Below, piece by piece: positions 16,326-25,834 of a DNA stretch of 64,000 nt. Source of the DNA: Caldicellulosiruptor saccharolyticus DSM 8903 (GTDB lineage Bacteria; Bacillota; Thermoanaerobacteria; Caldicellulosiruptorales; Caldicellulosiruptoraceae). Every line of letters begins with the position of its first letter. The first letter of the stretch is position 1. The stretch lies in the NCBI RefSeq assembly GCF_000016545.1, contig NC_009437.1, positions 2,630,501-2,694,500 of the forward strand. The letters run 5' to 3'. The notes under the pieces were generated by a model that saw nothing but the letters and a program-made list of their open reading frames with translations, was not told the DNA's origin and did no database searches. The translations under genes were made by a program, and so were the position numbers.

Positions 16326-17063
16326 ATGCATAAATTTATGCCTCATCCCAGTGAGATTAAAATGCATCTTTTAATTATCGGATTTTTTACAGTCCTCTGG
16401 TTTTGTTTAAATTTCTTTCTGTTAAATGATAATAGCAATAATTTTGATAGAAATGCATATTCTGCATTTGTAATTGCATTCTCTCTTCTTATTCCGCAAG
16501 TTTTTGTAGTTTCTAAAATAGCTTTATTTTTTGATAAGAGTCCTGTAAAATCTAATTATATATTGGATTCTGTTTTAAAATTTTACTTTTTGTTGCCTGT
16601 AAAAAGAAAAACAATTGCTTTTTGGATATTTACCAATGATATTATTTTTTCATTCTTATACTGCTCTGCCTTTTTTATCTCAAGTTTGTTTGCAATTTTT
16701 AGCAAACCAAATAGGGTCGAACTTAATATACTTTTGTTTTTTGTTTCACCACTTGCCACTAACTTGTTATCTATTTCATTGTTTTTATTACTTTATTCTT
16801 TTCCGCATTTTGTTAAAAACAAAATGTTAAAATCATTATCTGAATTGTTGTATGGACTGTTACCTTTCTTTCTCTTGATTATTCTTATAATAGTATTAGC
16901 TTTAGCAGAAACTGCAACAGCATCAAACGACAATTTAATAGCATCTATTGTGAATCTGTACAAAAATAGTCTCTGGTCACTAACATATTTGCTGATTTCG
17001 ATAATTTTGCTCATCAGTTCATACATCGCTGTTTTTGCTTCATTCTACAGACAGGAGGGGTGA
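16326..17063 (+). CDS. ABC-2-like membrane protein, paralogue 3
   Basis: 245 residues, six predicted membrane helices, and the motif FLLPVKRKTIAF about residues 88-99, equivalent to LLPIKK and LLPIKR in the two preceding proteins. GTGAGGTG precedes the ATG. Third member of a tandem set of diverged permease-like proteins. Annotated as a membrane component of an exporter of unknown substrate. Confidence 0.75.
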   Translation: MHKFMPHPSEIKMHLLIIGFFTVLWFCLNFFLLNDNSNNFDRNAYSAFVIAFSLLIPQVFVVSKIALFFDKSPVKSNYILDSVLKFYFLLPVKRKTIAFWIFTNDIIFSFLYCSAFFISSLFAIFSKPNRVELNILLFFVSPLATNLLSISLFLLLYSFPHFVKNKMLKSLSELLYGLLPFFLLIILIIVLALAETATASNDNLIASIVNLYKNSLWSLTYLLISIILLISSYIAVFASFYRQEG

Positions 17064-17131
17064 TATACAAAAATAGGTGCTTTAACAATTATAAATAGTG
17101 CCTATCAAAAATATGTAAAAAGGAGGCTACT

Positions 17132-17863
17132 TTGTGTATGATTCAACTCATTGAACTTACCAAAGACTTTGGAAAAGTCAGGGCGGTTGACAGGCTATCT
17201 TTTACCATCAACAAGGGCGAAATCTTTGGGCTCCTTGGTGAAAACGGAGCTGGAAAGACAACAACTTTAAGGATGCTTGCAACAATGATAAAACCCACAC
17301 ATGGCACTGCTATAATTGACGGACTTGACATCACAAAAGAGCCTGAAAAGGTAAGGCGCAAGATAGGAATTCTCTTTGGGAGTGAAAGCGGGCTATATAG
17401 CAGGCTTACTGCAAGGGAGAACATTGAATATTTTGCTACTTTGCACGACATGAAAAAAGATGAAATTAAAAAGCGGATTGATGAGCTTGTAGAAAGGTTT
17501 CAGATGCAAGAGTTTATCGACAAGCCTGCTGGTAAATTCTCAAAAGGTATGAAACAAAAGGTGTGCTTTGTGCGATCTATCATCCATGACCCTGATGTAA
17601 TGCTTTTTGATGAGCCAACAAACTCTTTGGACGTCACAAGTGCAAAAGAGGTGCATGACTTTATCAGGCTTTGCAAACAAGAAGGAAGGACTATAATCTT
17701 TTCAAGCCATACAATGAGTGAGGTCGAAAAGCTTTGTGACAGGGTTGCAATAATACACAAAGGAAAGCTTGTTGCAATTGGCACAATTGATGAGATAAAG
17801 CAAAGATTTTCTGGAGCAAGCTTTGAAGATGTATTTATTAGATTGGTAGGTGATAACAGATGA
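17132..17863 (+). CDS. natA: ABC transporter ATP-binding protein (NatA-like)
   Basis: 243 residues. Walker A is GLLGENGAGKTTT, the signature is FSKGMKQKV, Walker B is VMLFDEPTNSLD, and the switch is SSHTMSEVE. Closest in style to NatA of the sodium/drug exporter NatAB and to other ABC-2 ATPases. AGGAGG at 17121-17126 is 5 bases before TTG (17132) and 11 before an in-frame ATG (17138), so the start may be either. It overlaps the next gene by four bases. The substrate is not proven, and the name follows the pairing with a NatB-type permease. Confidence 0.85.
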   Translation: MCMIQLIELTKDFGKVRAVDRLSFTINKGEIFGLLGENGAGKTTTLRMLATMIKPTHGTAIIDGLDITKEPEKVRRKIGILFGSESGLYSRLTARENIEYFATLHDMKKDEIKKRIDELVERFQMQEFIDKPAGKFSKGMKQKVCFVRSIIHDPDVMLFDEPTNSLDVTSAKEVHDFIRLCKQEGRTIIFSSHTMSEVEKLCDRVAIIHKGKLVAIGTIDEIKQRFSGASFEDVFIRLVGDNR

Positions 17864-19071
17864 GAATAAATATGAAGCATGTGTGGATTGTGCTTAAAAA
17901 AGAATTAAAGGATGCTTTTAGAGATAGACGCGCTCTTTTTATGAACTTCATCCTGCCTATACTTACAACACCCCTTATGCTTCTTGTGATAATCTATGCA
18001 ACTAAGTCTGCATATGAGGTTAAACCTGAAAAAACAAAGATTTGCATCACGGGTGAGCAATATGCAAAACAACTTGTTGACCTAATCAAAAACTCTCAGT
18101 TTGACATTGTTCAATCTTCAAATCCAAAGAAGGATTTGCAAGATGGAAAAATTAAGGCAGTGATTGAAATTCCACAAAATTTTTCTGACCACCTTTCAAA
18201 AGAAAAGCAGGTTAATATAAAGATTTTAGTTGATGGGTCTGATTCAAAATCATCAAATGTTGGTTTAATATTGAGCGAAATCATAACTGACTACGCAAAA
18301 AACATAACAAAACAGAGGCTTTTGTCCAAAAATATCAACCCTGAAATTATTGAGCCTATTGTCATTACAAAAGAAAACGTTGCACCACCCCGCAAAATGG
18401 CGTTGTTTTTGCTGGCAATACTTGTCCCTATGTTTGTAGTGCTCAATACCTCACTTGGTGGCATTAATGTTGCTATTGACATAACAGCTGGTGAAAAGGA
18501 AAGGGGAACTCTTGAGCCACTTTTAACAACTGCTGCATCACGCATCTCACTTGTAACAGGCAAATACATATCAGTTTCAATCATGGCAATAATAAGCGGA
18601 GTTACCTCACTAATAGGGCTTGGACTTACATTTTGGTTTTTGCCGTTGGCCTTTGGAGAAAATGCAACAAAAGAATTGGGAGATATAGCAGCCCTTGCCC
18701 TTCCTGCATCTATTTACTTTGTAATGTTTATTGTTGTGGTGTTGACAGCTATAATTTTCAGTGCAGTTGAAGTTGCCATTGCCTCATATGCAAGGTCGTT
18801 CAAAGAGGCTCAAACTTATCTTACACCTATTACCTTTTTGGTGCTAATCCTCGCTTACTTCACAATGTATAAAACACCAAATGACTTGGTAGGTTCTTAC
18901 TTTATCATACCGCTTATCAATTCACTTGCAATATTTAAAGAGCTAATATATGGAATCATAAATATTCAGCACTTGTTATTATTCATAGTTTCTTCAACTG
19001 TATATCTTGTTGCCTCTATTATATTTGCATCAAAGATGTTTGAAAATGAGAAGGTGCTGTTTAGAAGCTGA
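17860..19071 (+). CDS. natB: ABC-2 type permease (NatB-like)
   Basis: 403 residues with the NatB/CcmB architecture: one N-terminal helix (FILPILTTPLMLLVIIYATK), a large extracytoplasmic domain (about 50-165: KTKICITGEQYAKQLVDLIK ... VDGSDSKSSNVGLILSEII), then five or six helices. The motif ITAGEKERGTLEPLLTTAAS is the ABC-2 cytoplasmic coupling segment. With the preceding ATPase it forms an exporter, in B. subtilis NatAB for sodium. It is the last gene of the plus-strand export cluster. Confidence 0.87.
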   Translation: MRINMKHVWIVLKKELKDAFRDRRALFMNFILPILTTPLMLLVIIYATKSAYEVKPEKTKICITGEQYAKQLVDLIKNSQFDIVQSSNPKKDLQDGKIKAVIEIPQNFSDHLSKEKQVNIKILVDGSDSKSSNVGLILSEIITDYAKNITKQRLLSKNINPEIIEPIVITKENVAPPRKMALFLLAILVPMFVVLNTSLGGINVAIDITAGEKERGTLEPLLTTAASRISLVTGKYISVSIMAIISGVTSLIGLGLTFWFLPLAFGENATKELGDIAALALPASIYFVMFIVVVLTAIIFSAVEVAIASYARSFKEAQTYLTPITFLVLILAYFTMYKTPNDLVGSYFIIPLINSLAIFKELIYGIINIQHLLLFIVSSTVYLVASIIFASKMFENEKVLFRS

Positions 19072-19260
19072 TAGTAAAAATTGTAACTTACCACAATCTC
19101 ATTTGAAATTCTACTAAGTTAATTAAGTTATTTAAACAATTTAAAAACTGAGTAAACAGTAAGGAGAAATGAAGATAGTAATTTGTGTGTAAATGGAACT
19201 TTAGTGAAACTAAAGAATATGAAAATTCTGCTTAATGTTTCAATGCAAGTAAATTTAGAA

Positions 19261-19290
19261 GGGCTGGTGATGTTCAAATAAAGCCAGCCC
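19261..19290. terminator. Bidirectional terminator between convergent genes
   Basis: Arms GGGCTGG and CCAGCCC with a 16-base loop, followed by CCTGCTATTTTTA on the plus strand. It lies between natB (ends 19071) and the xylH-like gene (ends 19349). The remaining 19072-19260 shows no gene. Confidence 0.55.
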
Positions 19291-19348
19291 CCTGCTATTT
19301 TTAAATGCCAAACATGTATTATTTCTCTTAGCTTTAAGAGGTATATTT

Positions 19349-20470
19349 TTATGATTTCTTCCTAGACATAATATCAAGCCAAACTGCAAAGACAAGTACA
19401 AGACCTTTCACAATGAGCTGGTATGAATATTCCAGGTTCAAAAGGCTCATGCCGTTATCTATACTTGCCATAATCAATGCACCAATGATAGCACCTGGAA
19501 CTGTTCCTTCACCACCTAAAGTACTTGTTCCGCCAAGGATTGCAGCGGCAATTGCGTCAAGCTCCATATTTGTTCCAGCACCAGATGTTGCTGCGTCAAG
19601 TCTTGATGTTAATACAATTCCTGCCAGTGCAGACAAAAAACCCATCAAAATGAAAATCTTCATGGTGACCTTTTTAATGTCTATACCAGAAAGTCTTGCA
19701 GCTTCTCTGTTACCACCAATCGCATAAACATATTTGCCAAATGTTGTGTTTTGAGAAACAAATGTCAACAATATTGTGAATATTACAAGAATTAACACAG
19801 GAATTGAAATTCCTTCATAGCTTATCATAACCCCTGTGAACACTGCAATTAAAGCAATTATAGCCACTGCTTTTGCCACTTCAAGCCCTATAGGTAAAAC
19901 TTCTAAGTTGTACTTTTTTCTCTTATTTCTCTGATTGATTGTAAGCAACAAGTAACCTACTATCAATATAGCTCCAAATAGAAGACTAAGAGGTTTATTA
20001 AGGTATCCCTGTCCAATAAATCTAAAACTTTCTTTAAAAGGCGATATAGTAATTCCTCTACTTGCTAAGAGCACTCCACCTCTGAAAATAAGCATTCCTG
20101 CCAATGTTACAATAAATGCAGGGACGCCTCTATAAGCAACCCAGTATCCTTGCCAAATACCTATTAAAATACCCACAATAAGTACGGCTATGACTGTTGC
20201 AGGAGTTGACCACCCATTCCATACCTGAAGTACACCAGCAATAGCTCCTGCAAAACCAACAACAGAACCAACTGAAAGGTCAATGTGTCCTGCAACAATT
20301 ACAAATACCATTCCTATTGCAACAAGTGCAGTGATTGCCATCTGTCTTGCAAGCATTGAAAGATTTCGCGGTGTCAAAAAGTTTCCATCTGTTAATATGG
20401 TGAATATTGCCCAGATGAGAAGAATGGCTATTATTAGAGTATATGTCCTTAAGTTTTTCTTCCAATTCAT
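19349..20470 (-). CDS. xylH: Xylose/monosaccharide ABC permease (XylH-like)
   Basis: 373 residues, ten or so membrane helices, CUT2 family. Diagnostic stretches are VAIGMVFVIVAGHIDLSVGS near the N-terminus and ELDAIAAAILGGTSTLGGEG near the C-terminus. It forms the membrane channel for a monosaccharide captured by the XylF-like protein. Third gene of the operon, starting two bases after the ATPase stop. The assignment to xylose rests on the XylF-like partner and the divergent XylFII/LytS/YesN-type regulator genes; other pentoses remain possible. Confidence 0.88.
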   Translation of the reverse strand: MNWKKNLRTYTLIIAILLIWAIFTILTDGNFLTPRNLSMLARQMAITALVAIGMVFVIVAGHIDLSVGSVVGFAGAIAGVLQVWNGWSTPATVIAVLIVGILIGIWQGYWVAYRGVPAFIVTLAGMLIFRGGVLLASRGITISPFKESFRFIGQGYLNKPLSLLFGAILIVGYLLLTINQRNKRKKYNLEVLPIGLEVAKAVAIIALIAVFTGVMISYEGISIPVLILVIFTILLTFVSQNTTFGKYVYAIGGNREAARLSGIDIKKVTMKIFILMGFLSALAGIVLTSRLDAATSGAGTNMELDAIAAAILGGTSTLGGEGTVPGAIIGALIMASIDNGMSLLNLEYSYQLIVKGLVLVFAVWLDIMSRKKS

Positions 20471-20472
20471 TA

Positions 20473-21990
20473 TTACCTTCCTCCTGTTGCCAATGTCATA
20501 ATCTTTTCTTGAGTTGCTTCTTCTGCAAGAAGCTGACCAGCAATTCTGCCCTTTTGCATAACAAGAATTCTGTCGCTCATGCCCAGAATTTCTGGCAGCT
20601 CTGAAGAAATCATTACAATACCTACTCCCTGTTCTACAAACTGATTCATCAGATTATAAATCTCGTATTTTGCACCAACATCAATACCGCGTGTTGGCTC
20701 ATCCAAAATCAAAATCTTTGGATTTGCCAGCAGCCACTTTGCAATTATAACCTTTTGCTGGTTACCGCCACTTAAGTTCTCAACTCTTTGGAAAGGTGAA
20801 GCTATTTTTATCCTCAACTTGTCTACAAAATCAAGTGCTGTTCTCAGTGATTTTGATAGATCTATAATACCTCCATTTACAAACTTTTGATAATTCGGAA
20901 GCAAGATGTTGTCTTTTATATCCATTAAAAGGACAAGTCCATATTGTTTCCTATCTTCAGTAAGATAACATATTCCATGGTCAATAGCTTGGCGTGGATT
21001 TTCTATACTGATTTTTTTTCCTTCAAGCCAGATTTCACCTTCTTTTCTACCAGGGTACGCTCCAAAAATACTCATGAAAAGTTCTGTTCTTCCTGCACCC
21101 ATCAAACCTGATATTCCTAATATTTCTCCTTCTTTTATTTCAAAGCTGACATTATCAATTATCTTTTTTTCAGGGTTATCTTTGTCATACACAGAAAAAT
21201 TCCTAACTTCCATAATTGTTCTTTTAGGTTTATGTTGCACTTTGGGGTAACGCTGGGTAAGTTCACGACCCACCATTCTTCTTATTATCTCATCTTCTGT
21301 AAGATTAGAAATTGGATCAGTCGATATTGTCTTGCCATCTCTTAAAACTGTCACAGTATCTGCTATCTCAAAAATTTCTTCAAGCCTGTGAGAAATATAG
21401 ATACATGTAACACCATGGTTTTTGAGGTCTTTCAGAATCCTAAAAAGTTGTTTTGTCTCGCCTTCAGTTAAAGCTGCAGTTGGCTCGTCAAGAATAAGGA
21501 TTTTACTATCTTTTGATATAGCCTTTGCTATCTCAACCATCTGTTGCTGACCAATTCCTAAATTTTCTACTTTTTCATAAACATCTATTTCTATATTGAG
21601 CTTTTCAAAGAGCTTTTTCGACTCGGCATAAACTTTATTCCAGTTGATTATGCCATTTTCTACAGGTTCCCTGCCAAGAAATATATTCTCGCCAACAGTC
21701 ATTCCTTTAACCAGCGTTAGTTCCTGGTAAATTATGGCAACTCCTGCATGTTCACTGTCTTTGATATTTCTAAAATGCTGTTTCTTGCCTTCTATAAAAA
21801 TGTCGCCACTGTAGGTACCATATGGATAAACTCCACTCAAAATCTTCATGAGCGTAGACTTTCCTGCACCATTTTCCCCAACAAGAGCATGAATTTCACC
21901 CTTTTTAACCTTAAATGTAACATCGTCAAGCGCCCTGACTCCTGGAAATTCTTTTGTTATGTGAACCATTTCAAGAATATATTCGCTCAT
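20473..21990 (-). CDS. xylG: Xylose/monosaccharide ABC ATPase, two-domain (XylG-like)
   Basis: 505 residues with two ABC domains in tandem, typical of CUT2 systems. Domain 1 has Walker A ALVGENGAGKSTL, signature LGIGQQQMV and Walker B ILILDEPTAAL. Domain 2 has the degenerate Walker A GISGLMGAGRTEL, signature LSGGNQQKV and ILILDEPTRGID. Both sites look as in working family members. It powers sugar import with XylH and XylF. It follows the binding-protein gene after a hairpin-containing gap of about 100 bases. Confidence 0.92.
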   Translation of the reverse strand: MSEYILEMVHITKEFPGVRALDDVTFKVKKGEIHALVGENGAGKSTLMKILSGVYPYGTYSGDIFIEGKKQHFRNIKDSEHAGVAIIYQELTLVKGMTVGENIFLGREPVENGIINWNKVYAESKKLFEKLNIEIDVYEKVENLGIGQQQMVEIAKAISKDSKILILDEPTAALTEGETKQLFRILKDLKNHGVTCIYISHRLEEIFEIADTVTVLRDGKTISTDPISNLTEDEIIRRMVGRELTQRYPKVQHKPKRTIMEVRNFSVYDKDNPEKKIIDNVSFEIKEGEILGISGLMGAGRTELFMSIFGAYPGRKEGEIWLEGKKISIENPRQAIDHGICYLTEDRKQYGLVLLMDIKDNILLPNYQKFVNGGIIDLSKSLRTALDFVDKLRIKIASPFQRVENLSGGNQQKVIIAKWLLANPKILILDEPTRGIDVGAKYEIYNLMNQFVEQGVGIVMISSELPEILGMSDRILVMQKGRIAGQLLAEEATQEKIMTLATGGR

Positions 21991-22024
21991 CTTGACTTAC
22001 CACCTTCACCCATTCAAAATTAAA

Positions 22025-22059
22025 TTCTGAGAAGGGGCACACACCACCCCTCCCCAGAA
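22025..22059. other. Intercistronic hairpin after xylF-like gene
   Basis: TTCTG...CAGAA with inner AGGGG...CCCCT forms a bulged stem in the xylF-xylG gap. There is no T-run after it. Same position as the hairpins in the other transporter operons of this window. Confidence 0.5.
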
Positions 22060-22091
22060 AATCAGCCAGGTTTTATAGCTGAAATCTCAAA

Positions 22092-23147
22092 TTACTTCTT
22101 TCCATAAACCTGCTCTTTTGTAAACCAACCACTCTTAATAAGCACTTTGTCAATGTTTGACTTGTCAACTGCAACTGGTGTCAAAAGTATTGATGGTACG
22201 TTTATCTTACCATTGTAAACCTTGCCGTTGACTCCCTTGAGTTGAGAAACCTTCTTACCTTTTGCAAGCTCAACAGCAACTTCTGCAGCTTTCTTTGCAA
22301 GCAGTCTTACATCCTTGAAAACTGTCATTGTCTGTGTACCCTCAATAATTCTCTTAACAGCAGCCAAATCAGCATCCTGACCTGTTACAACAACCTTTCC
22401 TGCAAGACCCTGAGCCTTGAGTGCCTGAATAATTCCACCTGCTGTTCCATCGTTTGGAGCCAAGATTCCCTGGACATTGTTCTTTGCTGCAGTGAGTGCA
22501 TTCTCACAAAGTCTCATAGCCTCTTCTGGTTTCCAATCTTTTACTGGCTGGTCAAAGAGAACTTTGACTTTCCCACTCTTAACAAGAGGTTTGATGTACT
22601 TCATAGCACCTTGATAGAAGAGTGTTGCGTTGTTGTCTGTTGGTGCACCTCTGAATACAAAGTAGTTGCCCTTTGGAACTTTAGTTGTAAGATATTTTCC
22701 TTGAAGTTCTCCTACTTTAATATTGTCAAATGAAATATAGAGGTCAACATTTGCGTTTCTTATCAATCTGTCATAGGAGATTACTGGTATTCCTGCTTTA
22801 TGTGCTTCATCAATTATAGATGTGAAGACTTCTGCATTGTTTGGAACAATTACAAGGACGTCTACACCTTGGCTAATCAAATTTTCACATTGTTCTTTCT
22901 GCTTTACGTCATCCATATTAGCTGCTTGTACTAAAACTTTTGCACCAAGCTTTGTTGCTGCTTTTACAAACTCATCTCTGTCTTTGTGCCATCTCTCTTC
23001 TTGAAGCGTTGCAAGAGAAAGACCAATTTTAATCTGTTTTTTCGACGACTTAGCTTTTACGTAATTAGGAACAAACGCAAAGCCAATTCCAATTATAAAT
23101 GTTATGGCAATAAAAATAGCAACAATTCTTAATAGTGACTTTTTCAT
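22092..23147 (-). CDS. xylF: Xylose-binding protein (XylF-like)
   Basis: 351 residues with an N-terminal signal (about 1-33) and a type-I periplasmic-binding fold. Family marks are IGLSLATLQEERWHKDRDEF, VIVPNNAEVFTSII, VISYDRLIRN, ILAPNDGTAGGIIQAL and VTGQDADLAAVKRII, which match XylF/ChvE-type monosaccharide receptors. It binds the sugar outside the cell and feeds XylGH. There is no lipobox cysteine. The first gene of the operon, divergent from a two-component system with two related membrane-anchored binding proteins. AGGAGG precedes the ATG. Confidence 0.92.
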   Translation of the reverse strand: MKKSLLRIVAIFIAITFIIGIGFAFVPNYVKAKSSKKQIKIGLSLATLQEERWHKDRDEFVKAATKLGAKVLVQAANMDDVKQKEQCENLISQGVDVLVIVPNNAEVFTSIIDEAHKAGIPVISYDRLIRNANVDLYISFDNIKVGELQGKYLTTKVPKGNYFVFRGAPTDNNATLFYQGAMKYIKPLVKSGKVKVLFDQPVKDWKPEEAMRLCENALTAAKNNVQGILAPNDGTAGGIIQALKAQGLAGKVVVTGQDADLAAVKRIIEGTQTMTVFKDVRLLAKKAAEVAVELAKGKKVSQLKGVNGKVYNGKINVPSILLTPVAVDKSNIDKVLIKSGWFTKEQVYGKK

Positions 23148-23233
23148 TATAACATGACCTCCTCAATCAATTTTTTTGTTTGATTTGCAATATCATTTTA
23201 ACAACAAACATTTAAATTAGCACTATTATTTTT

Positions 23234-23267
23234 TGTCTTATTAGTGGAATTATTAAAAATGTCTTAT
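23234..23267. promoter_or_regulatory. Direct repeat in xylF/sensor intergenic region
   Basis: TGTCTTAT occurs at 23234-23241 and again at 23260-23267, 26 bases apart, upstream of xylF. AraC-type regulators such as YesN bind direct repeats near promoters, so this is a candidate site for the divergently encoded regulator. Confidence 0.35.
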
Positions 23268-23274
23268 AAAGTGA

Positions 23275-23306
23275 ATAGTACTTTTTTGAAATCAAAAAAG
23301 TACTAT
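23275..23306. promoter_or_regulatory. 32-bp near-perfect palindrome between divergent operons
   Basis: Perfect 15-bp arms ATAGTACTTTTTTGA and TCAAAAAAGTACTAT separated by AA, located 128 bases from the xylF start and 56 from the sensor-gene start. It could be an operator for the divergent promoters or a short hairpin blocking read-through. It is too symmetric to be chance. Confidence 0.55.
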
Positions 23307-23361
23307 AGGTAAGTTGCAAACAAAATGTTATAATGAAGACTGAGGGAGGAAGCAATAAAAG

Positions 23362-24336
23362 ATGAGGACTAAACTGCAAAAATTCAGCTTTCAGATTATG
23401 GTTGTCGTCAGTACAGTAATATTTGTAGCAATTGTTCTATACGATATTTATAATATACGATTTATTAACATCTCTACCAAAAAGGTTAATCTTAAAAACT
23501 CAACACGTGTAATGATGATACTTCCCCAAAATCAAACATATTGGAACTGGTTTTTAGATCAATTTGAAAAAATTTCCGAAAAATACGGAATATTACCTGA
23601 TATTGTATTTTACAACACTTCCTCAGAAGCGTATAAGTTTTTAAAGCTAGCTGAGGTTGTAAAACCAGATGCAATTGTAATGTGCAATATATATAATTCT
23701 AAAGAAATAGCCTATGTTCTATCTTCTTTAAAAAATAAAGGAATTTTCTTAGCTTCTCTGTTTAACGATATGCTATTTAGATATGAAGATGTATTTGTCG
23801 GTATTGATTATTATTACAAAGGAAAAATTGCAGGGAAGATTATATTTAAAGTACTTAGTGAAAAGAAAAATATTCCAAGCAAACTGAAAATTGCAATTGT
23901 AAACCCTCTTTACACAATTATTGGTGGCACACTTGAAGTAAAGGGGCTTGTGGATTTTCTTAAAGGAAAGGGTATCAAGAATGTAACAATAAAGAATTTC
24001 AATTTTGATTATCCCTCTTTTCCCCCTGAAGAGGTGGCAAGGCAATTAATTCTTGAAAATACGCAGAAATTTAACGTTATTTATGTGGGAAGTGAAACAG
24101 AAACTATGGCAGTTGCCCAAAATATTCTGACATTTAATAAGCTTGACCAGTTTATTATAATCGGTGCTGGAACCAACGAGAAATTGCAAAAGTATGTAAA
24201 AGAAAAAATAATCAATGGAATTATAAATGACAACGGACAGTTAATAGCCCAAAAGTTATGTGAAGCATTACTTAGCTGGAAAAAGTTTGGCCATGCTTCT
24301 TCTTACATCTCAACCAACTTTGAAGTGATTGAATAA
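23362..24336 (+). CDS. Membrane-anchored sugar-binding sensor protein (type-I periplasmic-binding fold)
   Basis: 324 residues with an uncleaved N-terminal helix (about 10-32: IMVVVSTVIFVAIVLYDIY) and one extracytoplasmic type-I binding domain (RVMMILPQNQTYWNWFLDQF; PDAIVMCNIYNS; VGIDYYYKGKIAGKIIFKVL; NVIYVGSETETMAVAQ). It is not a transport receptor: no signal cleavage site is evident, and it is co-transcribed with a LytS-type kinase 10 bases downstream. By analogy with XylFII-LytS, it probably binds a sugar and signals to the kinase through the membrane. It is more diverged from XylF than the second anchored protein at 27411. GGAGG lies upstream of the ATG. Confidence 0.75.
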   Translation: MRTKLQKFSFQIMVVVSTVIFVAIVLYDIYNIRFINISTKKVNLKNSTRVMMILPQNQTYWNWFLDQFEKISEKYGILPDIVFYNTSSEAYKFLKLAEVVKPDAIVMCNIYNSKEIAYVLSSLKNKGIFLASLFNDMLFRYEDVFVGIDYYYKGKIAGKIIFKVLSEKKNIPSKLKIAIVNPLYTIIGGTLEVKGLVDFLKGKGIKNVTIKNFNFDYPSFPPEEVARQLILENTQKFNVIYVGSETETMAVAQNILTFNKLDQFIIIGAGTNEKLQKYVKEKIINGIINDNGQLIAQKLCEALLSWKKFGHASSYISTNFEVIE

Positions 24337-24346
24337 GGTGAGAAAA

Positions 24347-25834
24347 ATGAAATTTTTTTCTGTCCAGAGCAAACTGCTCGCGTTTTTCTTTATTTTAATT
24401 GCTTCTTTGTTAGCAATAGATATTTTGATCCAATATAATAATAATTATCTCATAAGTTTAGTAAATGAAACCTTTGATACAATCAATACAATTAATAGAA
24501 CAAAACAAGATATAAATATACTCAACTCCAGTATTCAACAGTATTTAGTTGCAGGCGACTCAGACTCAATGCTTGCGGTTTACGGTTCTTTAAATTCAAT
24601 AAATGAAAAGCTTTTTATATTGGAAAATAAAATACTTGGAAAAGAAGAGTATTTATACTACACAAATCTTTCAGCTATTTTTGACTATTTAAATAAATTA
24701 GCAGAAAAGCTTGTAATATACAAAAAAGCGAATCTGCCTCTCTCAAAGGTTTATTCTGAATATATGGATTTTTCGGAGTTTTTTAAAGAATACCTTGAAA
24801 AGTTCAGTGAACAAAAAGTAAAATTTACCATGCAGATTCACACCAAAGTTCAGCAACAACTTAATACAATAAGAAAAATCAATATAACTGTAATTCTTAT
24901 ATGGACCTTGTTTGCTTCACTTTTAAGTATTGTTTTTAGCAGCACATTTGCAACTCCTATAATAAATCTTTCCAAGGTAGCAAACAAGATAGTACATGGC
25001 AATTTAGACGTACAGCTTCCGCCTTATTCAGCCAATGATGAAGTAGCAATTTTGTATAACTCATTCTCTAACATGATATCTAATATAAAAGAAATGGTAA
25101 AAAAACTGGAAGAAAAAGCTGATTTAGAAAGAATGTTTGCTCAACAAAAAATTGAGGCAATCAAATACAAGCAAGCTCTGCAAGAAGCAGAACTTAAAAA
25201 TCTCCAAGCCCAGATTAATCCGCATTTTCTCTTTAATACTTTAAACACAATTCTTCAGACAGCAATGTTTGAAAACGCTAAGCAAACATATGAAATTCTT
25301 CTAAGAACTTCTAATTATCTGAGATATGTAGTACACAACATAAACAGAGTTGTAAAGTTACAGGAAGAAATTGACAATGTAAGGAATTATATGTATATCT
25401 ATTCAATGAGATTTGGCGATAAAATAAAGTTAGAGATAGAAATAGAAGAGGAGTTAAACAATCTTCTTGTTCCATGCATGATATTGCAACCACTTGTGGA
25501 AAATGCCATCATTCATGGATTTAAAGAGCGGGAATGCGGTGAAATTAAGATTGCTGCATGGAAAATACAAAATCAAGCAGTAATTGAAGTTATAGACAAT
25601 GGTCAGGGAATTGATATTGATGTCATTGAAAATTTCAAAAATTTAGCTTTTGAAAACAATAAAACTACAGGAATTGGACTTAGTAACATTGCCAAGCGAC
25701 TTTCTTTCTTTTACAATATACAAAATCCAATGTCCATAGAAGCAAATCCACAGGGCGGTACAAAAGTAACAATAAAAGTACCATTTATAACAGAAATTTC
25801 TCAACTTCCTGAACAAGAGGTGGATATTATATGA
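24347..25834 (+). CDS. lytS: LytS/YesM-family sensor histidine kinase
   Basis: 495 residues from ATG at 24347, which has AAGGTGAG at proper spacing; the upstream in-frame TTG overlaps the previous gene. Order: membrane helix (about 9-29), extracytoplasmic four-helix-like region, second helix (about 180-202), HAMP, then His_kinase with phospho-acceptor in QAQINPHFLFNTLN and an HATPase_c domain (LVPCMILQPLVENAIIHGF; VIEVIDNGQGID; GIGLSNIAKRL). It phosphorylates the YesN-type regulator encoded next (ATGA overlap). The small external region suits sensing through a partner binding protein, in keeping with the XylFII-LytS model. Confidence 0.9.
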   Translation: MKFFSVQSKLLAFFFILIASLLAIDILIQYNNNYLISLVNETFDTINTINRTKQDINILNSSIQQYLVAGDSDSMLAVYGSLNSINEKLFILENKILGKEEYLYYTNLSAIFDYLNKLAEKLVIYKKANLPLSKVYSEYMDFSEFFKEYLEKFSEQKVKFTMQIHTKVQQQLNTIRKINITVILIWTLFASLLSIVFSSTFATPIINLSKVANKIVHGNLDVQLPPYSANDEVAILYNSFSNMISNIKEMVKKLEEKADLERMFAQQKIEAIKYKQALQEAELKNLQAQINPHFLFNTLNTILQTAMFENAKQTYEILLRTSNYLRYVVHNINRVVKLQEEIDNVRNYMYIYSMRFGDKIKLEIEIEEELNNLLVPCMILQPLVENAIIHGFKERECGEIKIAAWKIQNQAVIEVIDNGQGIDIDVIENFKNLAFENNKTTGIGLSNIAKRLSFFYNIQNPMSIEANPQGGTKVTIKVPFITEISQLPEQEVDII

